DNA from: Zymobacter sp047495495
Lineage (GTDB): Bacteria; Pseudomonadota; Gammaproteobacteria; Pseudomonadales; Halomonadaceae
Length of the DNA: 64,000 bases
Direction: 5' to 3'
Assembly: GCF_047495495.1 (NCBI RefSeq)
Contig: NZ_CP179930.1
Location: 1 to 64,000, forward strand
The position numbers and the translations under genes are program-made. Each line of letters begins with the position of its first letter. Position 1 is the first letter of the stretch. The notes beneath the pieces are model-generated. The model was not told the DNA's origin, did not search any database, and saw nothing but the letters and a program-made list of their open reading frames with translations. Shown here piece by piece: positions 53,298 through 61,694 of the stretch.

Positions 53298-55133
53298 ATG
53301 CCGGCAACCACGCCCTCGTCTTCCTCTTCGACCCTGATCCGTGAACGCATCTCTCGATTGCGCACTGCGATGCAGCAGCACGGTCTGGCGGCCTGGATCG
53401 TACCGATGTCAGACCCTCATATGTCCGAATACCTGCCTGACCATTGGGCAGCGCTCTCGTGGTTGTCCGGGTTCACTGGGTCTGCAGGTTTGTTAGTAAT
53501 CACTAACAATGAGGCGGTGCTGTGGGTAGACAGCCGCTACTGGCTGCAGGCTGGCAACCAGCTCAGGGGCACTGGCATTGAGTGGGCCAAGTGGTATCCG
53601 CGCCGTACGGACGTACTGGAGTGGGTGGCCGAGCACCTGGAAGAGGGCGAACGTGCTGGTGTCGATGGCACCGTGATCTCCATGCAGCAGGTTGCTGACT
53701 GGCGCCAGCATCTCGCTGCCGCCGGATGCGTGCTGGAAACCGGTATCGACGTGATGGACGAGGTCTGGATTGACCGCCCTGCGCTGCCTCAAGCTGAGGT
53801 CTATGCGCATGATGCGCACTATGTACCGACCTCATGCGCCGATAAGCTGGCGCGTCTGCGTCAGGTGCTCGTAGAAGAAGACGTTGACGGCCACTTTTTG
53901 TCATCGCTTGATGACATTGCATGGCTGTTCAACCTGCGCGGTCAGGATGTCGATTACAATCCGGTTTTTCTGGCACATGCGTGGGTTGATGCCCAACGTG
54001 CCGTGCTGTTCGTGGATGATAGCCGTCTGAACGAGGATGCTCGTGCCGTACTGGAACGTGCTGGCGTCGAGACGGCGCCGTACCACAGCGTTGGCGAATG
54101 GCTGGCGGCGAATGTTTCCGGCAGCGTACTGCTGGAGTGCAGCAAGGTCAGCGCCTACATCGACGCGCAATTGCTGGAAGGTGTCGAACTGTTCGACTCG
54201 CCCAACCCGACCACGCTGTTCAAGGCCTGCAAAGAACCGCAGGCGCTGGCGCATGTGCGCAATGCCATGGTTCAGGACGGTATCGCACTGGTTGAGTTCC
54301 TGCAGGCCTTCGAAGAAGCGCGTCTGCGCGGTGAGCAGTGGACCGAGCTGGATATCGACACTCATCTGACAGCGGCCCGCGCTCGCCGGCCCGGGTTCGT
54401 CAGCCTCAGCTTCCCCACCATCGCGGGTTATAACGAAAATGGTGCCCTGCCGCACTATCAAGCCACGGCAAAGAACTTTGCCACCATCGAAGGCAATGGA
54501 CTGTTGCTGATCGATTCTGGTGCTCAATATCTGGGCGGCACCACTGACATCACGCGTGTGCTGGCGATCGGTACCCCTTCCGATGCGCAGTGCGCGGATT
54601 ACACCACTGTGCTCAAAGGCACCATTGCGCTGTCGCGCGCTCACTTCCCTGACGGTATTCCTGCGCCGATGTTGGATGCCATTGCCCGCGCACCGCTGTG
54701 GCAGCAGAACCTCGATTTCGGGCATGGCACGGGCCACGGGGTGGGCTACTTCCTCAACGTGCATGAAGGTCCGCAGAGCATTTCCTTCTATGGCCGTCCC
54801 AACGAGGTCAACGGCATGCGTGAAGGCATGATCACCTCTATCGAGCCGGGGCTGTACCGTGAAGGCGAATGGGGAATCCGCATCGAGAACCTCGTGGCCA
54901 ACGTTCGCCATGTCGACAATGCTTTTGGCAGCTTCATGCGTTTTGAAACCCTGACGCTGTGCCCCATCGATATGAAGCCCATCGACGTGACACTGCTCAC
55001 GCATGAAGAGATCGCCTGGCTGGATAGCTACCACGAGCAGGTGCGCGAGCGGCTGCTGCCCCATCTGTCTGGCACCACGCGCGAGTGGCTGGAGCGCAAT
55101 ACACTACCGTTAGTGACGTTCAAGAGTGTTTGA
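53298..55133 (+). CDS. Xaa-Pro aminopeptidase (M24 family)
   Basis: This 611-residue protein resembles the three-domain aminopeptidase P, which removes an N-terminal residue preceding proline. ATG 53298 follows GGAG by six bases; the frame extends to 53238 without need. The two N-terminal creatinase-like domains (about 1-300) are followed by the catalytic domain with metal ligands in LLIDSGAQYLGGTTDITRV, FGHGTGHGVG, TSIEPGLY and IRIENL. The length and the substrate pocket match XPNPEP1-type enzymes better than the shorter E. coli PepP. It lies ahead of ribE by about 55 bases. Confidence 0.9.
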   Translation: MPATTPSSSSSTLIRERISRLRTAMQQHGLAAWIVPMSDPHMSEYLPDHWAALSWLSGFTGSAGLLVITNNEAVLWVDSRYWLQAGNQLRGTGIEWAKWYPRRTDVLEWVAEHLEEGERAGVDGTVISMQQVADWRQHLAAAGCVLETGIDVMDEVWIDRPALPQAEVYAHDAHYVPTSCADKLARLRQVLVEEDVDGHFLSSLDDIAWLFNLRGQDVDYNPVFLAHAWVDAQRAVLFVDDSRLNEDARAVLERAGVETAPYHSVGEWLAANVSGSVLLECSKVSAYIDAQLLEGVELFDSPNPTTLFKACKEPQALAHVRNAMVQDGIALVEFLQAFEEARLRGEQWTELDIDTHLTAARARRPGFVSLSFPTIAGYNENGALPHYQATAKNFATIEGNGLLLIDSGAQYLGGTTDITRVLAIGTPSDAQCADYTTVLKGTIALSRAHFPDGIPAPMLDAIARAPLWQQNLDFGHGTGHGVGYFLNVHEGPQSISFYGRPNEVNGMREGMITSIEPGLYREGEWGIRIENLVANVRHVDNAFGSFMRFETLTLCPIDMKPIDVTLLTHEEIAWLDSYHEQVRERLLPHLSGTTREWLERNTLPLVTFKSV

Positions 55134-55187
55134 CGGCATCTAGTTTATAGCGATAGTTGGTAATTACTTACATAGCAAGGAGACGCC

Positions 55188-55913
55188 ATGTTCACCGGGA
55201 TTGTTCAGGCTGTGGCAACGATTGATCGCCTGCGGGATCACGACGGTATCCGCACCTTTGAAATCGAGTTTCCGCAGGGGTTCTGCGAAGGGCTTGCGAT
55301 TGGTGCCAGCGTTGCCGTGGATGGGGTGTGCCTGACCGTGACCACGCTGCTGTCCGAGACGCGCGCTAGCTTCGATGTGATGCTGCAAAGCTTGCGGGTG
55401 ACGACCCTCAGCCAGTTCGAGGAAGGCGCACGCGTCAACGTCGAGCGTGCCGCCAAGGACGGTGCCGAAATCGGTGGGCATCCGTTGTCGGGGCATATCG
55501 ATTTTGCCGCCTCTGTGCTGAGTGTCACTGAGATTGAAGACAACTATCGCCTGCGTATCGCGATGGAAGGCGACTGGAAGCGCTACATCTTTCCCAAAGG
55601 CTATATCGCCATCAATGGTGCTAGCCTGACCATCGCTGAGGTCGATCGGCAGGAAGGGTGGTTCGACGTGTGGCTGATTCCCGAAACACGCCGCATGACC
55701 ACGTTTGAAGACAAGCAGCAGGGTGATCTGCTCAACATCGAGATCGAACGTGGTACGCAGGTGGTCGTCGATACCGTGCGCACGACGCTTGAAGAAAATC
55801 TGGGCAAGCTTTACCCGCTGCTTGAAGCGTTGCTAGCACAGCAAGGGCAGAGTCTCGAACAGCTTACGGTTGGAGATATACCCAAGCTGACCAGCGGCAT
55901 GAACAAGAAGTAA
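55188..55913 (+). CDS. ribE: Riboflavin synthase
   Basis: Riboflavin synthase dismutates two 6,7-dimethyl-8-ribityllumazine molecules to riboflavin and a pyrimidine. The 241-residue product begins MFTGIVQAV, and the tandem beta-barrel halves are complete. Ser and Cys of the first barrel are conserved in GASVAVDGVCLTV. His residues occur in IGGHPLSGHIDFAAS. It is longer than E. coli RibC (213) by a C-terminal helical tail EENLGKLYPLLEALLAQQGQSLEQL. A luminous-type lumazine protein is a less likely alternative. It is not with other rib genes. A weak terminator follows. Confidence 0.9.
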   Translation: MFTGIVQAVATIDRLRDHDGIRTFEIEFPQGFCEGLAIGASVAVDGVCLTVTTLLSETRASFDVMLQSLRVTTLSQFEEGARVNVERAAKDGAEIGGHPLSGHIDFAASVLSVTEIEDNYRLRIAMEGDWKRYIFPKGYIAINGASLTIAEVDRQEGWFDVWLIPETRRMTTFEDKQQGDLLNIEIERGTQVVVDTVRTTLEENLGKLYPLLEALLAQQGQSLEQLTVGDIPKLTSGMNKK

Positions 55914-56030
55914 GTGGTTACTTACTTTGTGTGATTTGCTATGCCCGATATCCTCTGCCTGAGCTGAAGATGGGCACACGGCCTGCGAAGCGCTGCACAG
56001 CAGCGATTGCAGCCTTGCACTAACTAAGAG

Positions 56031-56055
56031 AAGGCCGCCGTGTGTGGCCTTTTTC
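56031..56055 (+). terminator. Terminator-like hairpin after ribE
   Basis: AAGGCC (56031-56036) pairs with GGCCTT (56046-56051) over a nine-base loop, followed by a T-rich tail. Confidence 0.55.
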
Positions 56056-56109
56056 TTTGATGGTCAGGAATATATGTGTCGTTCAACATGTATCGAAAGG
56101 AGCTGTGCG

Positions 56110-56550
56110 ATGAGAGTGATTCGTGCCATGCAGCCTGAACGTGACATGGACGCTGTTGTTGCGCTGTGGTGTCAGGCATCAATCATCAGTCATGGTGTCA
56201 TTCCCGCGCAGTACTGGCGTGAGGCCTGTTCGCTGATGCGAAAGGTGTACCTGCTTTAGGCAGAGACGGCGGTCATGGTCGAGCAGGATGACGTCGTTGG
56301 TTTCGTCAGCTGCGTCGAGCACCAGCTCGCGGCGTTGCTCGTTGCCCCTGATCATCAAGGGAAAGGGGTAGGGTCTGTGTTGTTGGCTCACGCGCTGCGC
56401 GGCCGAGAAGTAGCTACGCTGAATGTATATGCCGCCAACCTATGTGCTCGGCGCTTCTATGAGCAGCGTGGATTCCGTGCAACGGGGGACGGCGTGGATG
56501 ACGCTACCGGCGCTCTGGAATGCTTCATGGAGTACCGCGCCGCGGTCTGA
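56110..56550 (+). pseudogene. YjaB-like GNAT acetyltransferase interrupted by an amber stop
   Basis: Two reading segments in the same frame, separated only by TAG at 56257-56259, together make a YjaB-like GNAT enzyme. The first part is MRVIRAMQPERDMDAVVALW...YWREACSLMRKVYLL and the second resumes AETAVMVEQDDVVGFVSCVEHQLAALLV, with the motif A region APDHQGKGVGSVLLAHAL. A normal enzyme would need readthrough at this codon. The ATG at 56110 has AAAGGAGC upstream, so the start is still intact. The stop may be real decay, a strain change, or a sequencing error. Confidence 0.75.
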
Positions 56551-56715
56551 TAGCGAGTGTTTTCTTCGTCCTTTCCTCTCGGGTGTAGTGCGGCAATGCG
56601 CGCGAATAGTGGTAATGCCATTGTCGGCGGCAAGCCGACGCGGGTAACATGCACCCCTTTTGAAACAGAGTGCGCTGGGCGAAGGGCACTCTTCTCCTCG
56701 CATGTCTCTCTGTGA

Positions 56716-56738
56716 CAAGAGGGAGTGCTTCCCTCTTG
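56716..56738 (+). promoter_or_regulatory. Hairpin in the leader of the gene at 56754
   Basis: CAAGAGGGA (56716-56724) and TCCCTCTTG (56730-56738) form a perfect 9-bp stem with a GTGCT loop, ending immediately before the AGGG ribosome-binding site. It may influence translation of the next gene. Confidence 0.5.
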
Positions 56739-56753
56739 ATAGGGTAATTTCTC

Positions 56754-57158
56754 ATGACGACTGATGTTTCGCTTCAATGTGCGCGCGCTGCCGTAGGCTT
56801 TGCCGCGCTGACCATGGGGCAAGTGGCCACCGAACTGGAACGTATCGGCCAGCTGCCCGATGACGCGGCTTGGCAACAGGCGACGCAGGCGATCAGCCAG
56901 TGGCTGCGTGAGCAGTACAGCGATGAACTGATCGAGCAGGCCAAAGCATCTCTTGGCGATGCAGCGGCAGAGTCCGACAGCGATGACGAACAGGCGGCGC
57001 AGGCTGCACAAGCAGCAAGTGCCACGACGCTGTCTCTTCTGCTGACCCACTGCGTCAGCGCTGACGTTGCCGAACAGCTCGGCGATAGCGTGACGGCGGC
57101 CATGACGGCTTCCTGGCAGGACGCCTATGGCGATAGTGCGGAAGGCGAAGACGCCTGA
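56754..57158 (+). CDS. Small Ala/acid-rich protein of unknown function
   Basis: I do not recognise this 134-residue product. It is predicted to be helical and is rich in Ala, Asp, Glu and Gln, with a run of Ser/Asp (ESDSDDEQAAQAAQAAS near residues 73-90) that separates two helical regions. No signal or membrane segment is visible. Start ATG 56754 has AGGG further upstream and a hairpin in the leader. A 15-bp hairpin follows the stop, before sstT. Coding bias is similar to neighbours. Confidence 0.7.
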   Translation: MTTDVSLQCARAAVGFAALTMGQVATELERIGQLPDDAAWQQATQAISQWLREQYSDELIEQAKASLGDAAAESDSDDEQAAQAAQAASATTLSLLLTHCVSADVAEQLGDSVTAAMTASWQDAYGDSAEGEDA

Positions 57159-57173
57159 TTTCGCTGCTCGCAA

Positions 57174-57212
57174 GCAAAGGCCTTGGGAACTGTCCCGAGG
57201 TCTTTGCCTTTC
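57174..57212 (+). terminator. Hairpin between the small gene and sstT
   Basis: GCAAAGGCCTTGGGA (57174-57188) pairs with TCCCGAGGTCTTTGC (57193-57207) over an ACTG loop, with two G-U pairs, and is followed by CTTTCTC. It may be a terminator or a leader structure for sstT. Confidence 0.6.
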
Positions 57213-57239
57213 TCTGACTCATTACCAAAGATATTCACT

Positions 57240-58622
57240 ATGTCTCATGCGCTTTCCCCCTCATCACCCTCGCTTCTCTCACGATTGAGCCGGCAGTTTA
57301 TTCCGCAGGTCATCGTGGGCATTCTGCTCGGGGCCCTGCTGGGGTACTTCGATCCGAGAGTGCCCGCTGGCTATGCCTATCAGGGGGCAGGGGAAGGCAT
57401 TATTAATGGGATTCTGGATATCTTTCGCAGCAGCACGGCCGCTCACATGGGGTATTTGGGCGGCATGTACATCAAAGCGCTGCAGGCCATCGCACCGCTC
57501 ATGGTGCTGGTGCTGGTGATGTCATCAATGATGCATCCGCGCCAGAAGCAGGGCGGGCGAGGCATCCGCACCATCGTGATCCTATATCTGTGCAGTACGG
57601 TACTGGGCGGAGTGTTAGCGGTACTGGCCAGCCATTTCTTTCCCAGTGAGCTGAAGCTGCAGCAGATGGGCGATGCGGCCGTCAGCCTGCAAGGGCCGGG
57701 CTCGCTGAGCGATGTGCTGGACGGTCTGGTCAGCAAGATTCTTGAGAACCCCGCCAAGGCTTTGGTTGAAGGCAATTTCATTGGCGTACTGGTATGGGGG
57801 TTAGGGCTTGGCTTGGCCTTGCGCAGTGCCAGCGAGACGACCCAGAAGGTCGTTCAGGACCTGTCGAATGCCTGCACACGCCTCATCCGTCTTGTCATCC
57901 GCTGCTCTCCTATCGGCGTGTTTGGGCTGGTCGCAAACAACATCAGCACCGTCGGCATCAGCGCCTTCGCCCAGTATCTGCACGTGCTGGCCGTGCTGAT
58001 CGGTTGCATGGTCTTTATCGCGCTAGTCATCAATCCGATCATCGTGCTGTTTATCATTCGCCGCAATCCCTGGCCGCTGGTGTTCATGTGCCTCAAGGAG
58101 TCGGGCATTACCGCCTTCTTCACGCGCAGCTCGGCTGCCAACATTCCCGTTAATCTGGCCGTGTGCGAGCGCCTCAAGCTCGACAAGAACATCTATCAGA
58201 TGTCGATTCCGATCGGTGCCAACATCAGCATGTCCGGTGCTGTCACCACCATCACCGTGCTGACGCTGGCAGCGGTGCATACGCTGCATATCGACGTCAG
58301 CATGGGCAGTGCGCTGGTGCTGTGCATTATCGCAACCATCGCTGCGCTGGGTGCTTCTGGCATTGCAGGCGGTTCGGTCATCTTGATCCCGATGGCGTGC
58401 AGCCTGTTCGGGATCGACCCTCAGATCGCCGGGCTGGTCGTGGCGTTTGGGATGACGATCGGTGTCGTGCAGGATTCGACCGAAACCGCTCTCAACAGCT
58501 CGACCGATCTGCTCTTTACGGTAGCCGTCTGTCAGGCCGAGGAGCGCAAGGCATTGCAAGCCCAGAATCAGTACGCTGGAAATACGCGCGAAACGGTCTC
58601 AGTGTCGCACCCTGCTGAGTGA
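57240..58622 (+). CDS. sstT: Serine/threonine:sodium symporter SstT
   Basis: SstT imports serine and threonine with sodium. The 460-residue protein belongs to the DAACS family, with eight helices and two hairpins. The conserved segments are ALQAIAPLMVLVLVMSSM near residue 80, FFTRSSAANIPVNLAVCERL near 297, and QDSTETALNSSTDLLFTVAVCQAEE near the end, the substrate and sodium site. I chose ATG 57240, just after the leader hairpin; a TTG at 57183 is an unlikely longer start. A clear ribosome-binding site is not visible. Confidence 0.9.
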   Translation: MSHALSPSSPSLLSRLSRQFIPQVIVGILLGALLGYFDPRVPAGYAYQGAGEGIINGILDIFRSSTAAHMGYLGGMYIKALQAIAPLMVLVLVMSSMMHPRQKQGGRGIRTIVILYLCSTVLGGVLAVLASHFFPSELKLQQMGDAAVSLQGPGSLSDVLDGLVSKILENPAKALVEGNFIGVLVWGLGLGLALRSASETTQKVVQDLSNACTRLIRLVIRCSPIGVFGLVANNISTVGISAFAQYLHVLAVLIGCMVFIALVINPIIVLFIIRRNPWPLVFMCLKESGITAFFTRSSAANIPVNLAVCERLKLDKNIYQMSIPIGANISMSGAVTTITVLTLAAVHTLHIDVSMGSALVLCIIATIAALGASGIAGGSVILIPMACSLFGIDPQIAGLVVAFGMTIGVVQDSTETALNSSTDLLFTVAVCQAEERKALQAQNQYAGNTRETVSVSHPAE

Positions 58623-58698
58623 CCATTAGCAGCGCAGTTACGGTAGTTCGCCCTTATTTTCCTGAAATTGAGGGCGCATATACCATTTCATTACCGCC

Positions 58699-58716
58699 CT
58701 GTAAGAAAACTGTCAT
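58699..58716 (+). promoter_or_regulatory. PhoB-binding (Pho) box upstream of the phosphate transporter
   Basis: CTGTAAG-AAAA-CTGTCAT spans 58699-58716 and matches the 18-base Pho box consensus (CTGTCAT-N4-CTGTCAT) at 16 of 18 positions. It lies 53 bases before the transporter start, so PhoB regulation is likely. Confidence 0.7.
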
Positions 58717-58769
58717 ATTCGCCGACTAGGCTAGGCACTTTCTTCAATACCACTACTGGATGACAGCTT

Positions 58770-60371
58770 ATGTCTGTGACTTCGCATTCTTCCGAGGTCT
58801 CCAAAAACCCGTCAGCGGGTGCGCGTACCAGCAGGCACTTGAGTGTTCTGTTCTTTCTCGCACTGCTGGCCGGGGTGATATATGTCGGCATTAGCATCTA
58901 CAGTGATGTGTCCGGTCATGCCATGTCCCCGTTGCATTGGACGGTCGTGGCAACACTGGCAGCGGCACTGTTGATCGCACTGGGTTTCGAGTTCGTCAAT
59001 GGCTTCCATGACACCGCCAATGCGGTTGCGACGGTCATCTACACTCATTCCCTTTCTCCGACCGTAGCTGTCATTCTGTCGGGACTGTGTAACTTCCTAG
59101 GGGTGTTGCTATCGTCTGGGGCCGTGGCCTTTGGCGTGGTAGCACTGCTGCCCATTGATTTGGTGCTGCACGGTCACCCGTCCACCGGTTTTGCCATGGT
59201 CTTCGCACTGCTGCTGTCTGCCATCGCGTGGAACCTGCTGACGTGGTGGAAAGGCATTCCGGCATCTTCTTCCCACACGCTGATCGGTTCCATGATCGGG
59301 GTGGGGATCGCCAATGCCATGATCAATCATGGCTCGCTCAACGGTGTGAACTGGGGGCAAGCGATCAAGATCGGTTATTCCCTGCTGTTCTCTCCGTTTA
59401 TCGGTTTCGTCTTTGCAGGCCTGATGCTGCTGGCACTGCGTTTGATGGTCCGCAACAAGGCGCTGTACGAAGCTCCGCGTGATGGCATGCCGCCTCCCAT
59501 GTGGATTCGCAGCTTGCTGATCGCCAGTTCCAGCGGTGTCGCGTTTGCACACGGCTCCAACGATGGCCAGAAAGGCATGGGTCTGATCATGATGATTCTG
59601 GTCAGCCTGATTCCGGCAACCTACGCGCTGGATCGCTATTCCACGCAGCACGACCTGCCGGCATTCGCATCTTCGGCCTATGAAGTCAGCCATATCATCA
59701 ATGGCGATACACTGCCGGATCTGTCTCAGCCTGCTGACCAGATTCTGCGCGAATACCTGCGCAATCATCACGAAACGCCCGATGTCGCTCCGGCACTGGG
59801 TGTGCTGACCGGCCGCATCCATGCACAGATAGCGGCGCTGGAAAGCCTCGAGAGCCTGAGCGACGATCAGGTCAACGACATCCGTGATGACATGTATATC
59901 ACCAGTGAAGCCATTCGCATGATGAGCGGCAGCGATACCTTCAAGGCTCAGTTCGAAGGCCACTCTGGTGAAGCATTGAACGGCCTGAAAGCGCACATCG
60001 ACAGCACGATCAAATTCATCCCGCTGTGGGTGAAAGTAGTGACTGCACTGGCGCTGGGGCTGGGTACTGTCGTCGGGTGGAAGCGTGTTGTGCATACCGT
60101 GGGTGAAAAGATCGGTAAGTCCCGCATGACTTACGCTCAAGGTCTGTCAGCACAGACCGTTGCAATGGCGACCATCGGCGCGGCCGACATACTGGGCCTG
60201 CCCGTATCCACGACACACGTGTTGTCTTCTGGCGTTGCCGGTACCATGGCCGCTAACCGTTCTGGCCTGCAGTGGGGCACACTGCGCAATCTGGCGCTAA
60301 CATGGGTACTGACCCTGCCGGCGACTATTCTGCTGGCGGGCGGCATGTTCTGGCTGTTCTTGCAGCTCTGA
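58770..60371 (+). CDS. pit: Inorganic phosphate transporter (Pit family)
   Basis: This 533-residue protein is a low-affinity metal-phosphate transporter of the Pit family (E. coli PitA has 499). It has two duplicated membrane blocks. The signature GFEFVNGFHDTANAVATVIYTHSLSP is near residue 72, and VSTTHVLSSGVAGTMAAN is near 478. A hydrophilic loop (about 300-425) lies between them. Start ATG 58770 follows GGATGACAGCTT. A Pho box precedes the gene and a perfect terminator follows. Confidence 0.93.
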   Translation: MSVTSHSSEVSKNPSAGARTSRHLSVLFFLALLAGVIYVGISIYSDVSGHAMSPLHWTVVATLAAALLIALGFEFVNGFHDTANAVATVIYTHSLSPTVAVILSGLCNFLGVLLSSGAVAFGVVALLPIDLVLHGHPSTGFAMVFALLLSAIAWNLLTWWKGIPASSSHTLIGSMIGVGIANAMINHGSLNGVNWGQAIKIGYSLLFSPFIGFVFAGLMLLALRLMVRNKALYEAPRDGMPPPMWIRSLLIASSSGVAFAHGSNDGQKGMGLIMMILVSLIPATYALDRYSTQHDLPAFASSAYEVSHIINGDTLPDLSQPADQILREYLRNHHETPDVAPALGVLTGRIHAQIAALESLESLSDDQVNDIRDDMYITSEAIRMMSGSDTFKAQFEGHSGEALNGLKAHIDSTIKFIPLWVKVVTALALGLGTVVGWKRVVHTVGEKIGKSRMTYAQGLSAQTVAMATIGAADILGLPVSTTHVLSSGVAGTMAANRSGLQWGTLRNLALTWVLTLPATILLAGGMFWLFLQL

Positions 60372-60390
60372 TCGACGTTTTCTGCAATAG

Positions 60391-60420
60391 AAAAAGCCGG
60401 CCTCTAGAGGCCGGCTTTTT
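60391..60420. terminator. Bidirectional terminator after pit
   Basis: The 30-base sequence is a perfect palindrome (AAAAAGCCGGCCTC, then TAGA, and its complement), with T-runs on both strands. Confidence 0.95.
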
Positions 60421-60503
60421 TGTGCCTTCACTGCATGGCAACTGCCCGATGAGCCACAGCACTAGTCGGTGTGGCGGCGTCTGTGCCGCTCAGATTGATA
60501 CCG

Positions 60504-61457
60504 TTAGAGGGTGTTTCTATCCTCGGTATCCGAAGGTTGGCTAGCAACGCCGCGCGGTATCGGCCAGAAATCTTCACTCAATATTGCAGGTTGTTCGGTA
60601 TCGTTGGGGCCGGATTCAGTTTCCGGCACGCAGAGCGGCAGCGCCGCCTTTACGCGGGCCAGAGCTTCTGCGCCGCGTGCACCGTCCGTCACGTTGGCCC
60701 ACCAGTCGCGGTGCACCCACTGTACGCGGACCGGAACCGTGGGTAGCCCTATACGCTGGGCCATTGCCAAACGATGCAGCCCTTTGTTGATCTTGATAAG
60801 ACGCCCTTCTCGGCTGACGGCGACGCCCAGTTCATCCTTGCCTTTGTCGGCATCGAAACCGTGGGTGGCCATGTTGTCCAGAAAGCGTAGGTAGACCTGA
60901 AGGTAGCGCTTGATTAGCTCTGGACTGTCGAGTCGAATGCCCAGCTGGCGGAAGCGGGCGGGCTTGCCTCGGCGCAGATCATCCAGATAGCGCTGATAGC
61001 GCTCGGTCTTTTCAAGGTGCTGGCGGTGTTCATCTATATCGCTGATAAAACGATAACGATCGCCGATGCGCAGGTCCTCACGCTTGAGGTCCCAGTCGCC
61101 GTCCCAGATGAAAGAATTGAACGCGCACTCGCTACGTGGCGGCCAACCGATGATGCGAATGAGCTGGCGGGGATCGACATGCAGTATCAGTGCATCGCCT
61201 AGCGTTTCGATCATGGCCTTGCGGGGCAGCCCCCACCGTTCGATGCGCTGGCTACCGGGCAGCCGATGCTGCCAATACCGCAGCAACATGCGCTCGAAAG
61301 GCATGGTCAGGTATTTCTGAGAGCCGTTACGGGCATGGTAGGACAGGCGCGCGATGCGTACCTGGCCTGTCATGGCGGTAGACGTTAGCGGTTGAAACGC
61401 CTGGTCGGCCTCGGGGCCTAGCGGCCCTTTGCCTGTTGAAGCATCCTGCATGTACAC
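60504..61457 (-). CDS. Orphan protein with a ParB-like HRL...PV motif
   Basis: This 317-residue protein has a C-terminal part (about residues 210-265) reading ELGVAVSREGRLIKINKGLHRLAMAQRIGLPTVPVRVQWVHRDWW. The G-x-HRL-A-x-x-G-x-x-x-VPV pattern resembles the ParB/Srx nuclease-like fold. The N-terminal half, with PRQLIRIIGWPPRSECAFNSFIWDGDWDL, is charged and has no recognised motif. No membrane or signal is seen. The GTG at 61457 (or ATG 61451) has AAGG upstream. Proteins with this pattern often lie near polysaccharide genes, which fits the adjacent levansucrase but is not proof. Confidence 0.65.
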   Translation of the reverse strand: MYMQDASTGKGPLGPEADQAFQPLTSTAMTGQVRIARLSYHARNGSQKYLTMPFERMLLRYWQHRLPGSQRIERWGLPRKAMIETLGDALILHVDPRQLIRIIGWPPRSECAFNSFIWDGDWDLKREDLRIGDRYRFISDIDEHRQHLEKTERYQRYLDDLRRGKPARFRQLGIRLDSPELIKRYLQVYLRFLDNMATHGFDADKGKDELGVAVSREGRLIKINKGLHRLAMAQRIGLPTVPVRVQWVHRDWWANVTDGARGAEALARVKAALPLCVPETESGPNDTEQPAILSEDFWPIPRGVASQPSDTEDRNTL

Positions 61458-61628
61458 GAAGACCTTGTCTTGAGAAGCTGCTGCGTCGGGAAGAGGCGCA
61501 GCAGTGAAACGATAAGCTTACCGATAAGACCCCATGATAGTGAGAATAGAACATGCACTTTCATCTGAAGTCGTGTTCATAGTGGTGGCTGGTCGCAGGA
61601 TTGTCCATAAAGCGCCTTGCCCATGACG

Positions 61629-61657
61629 AAAAAGGCCCTCGCTTCAGACGAGGGCCT
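61629..61657 (-). terminator. Terminator after the levansucrase gene
   Basis: AGGCCCTCG (61633-61641) pairs with CGAGGGCCT (61649-61657). On the minus strand the tail is TTTTTCG, just downstream of the stop at 61695. Confidence 0.88.
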
Positions 61658-61694
61658 CGATATCACTATTCAAATGTCAAAAACGGCGATGGCC

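Noticed and set aside
53901..55064. A 387-codon open frame antisense to the aminopeptidase P gene
   Set aside because: It lies inside a well-supported peptidase gene and has no coding signature.
59109..60140. A 343-codon open frame antisense to pit
   Set aside because: The translation is His/Gln-rich shadow sequence within a clear transporter gene.
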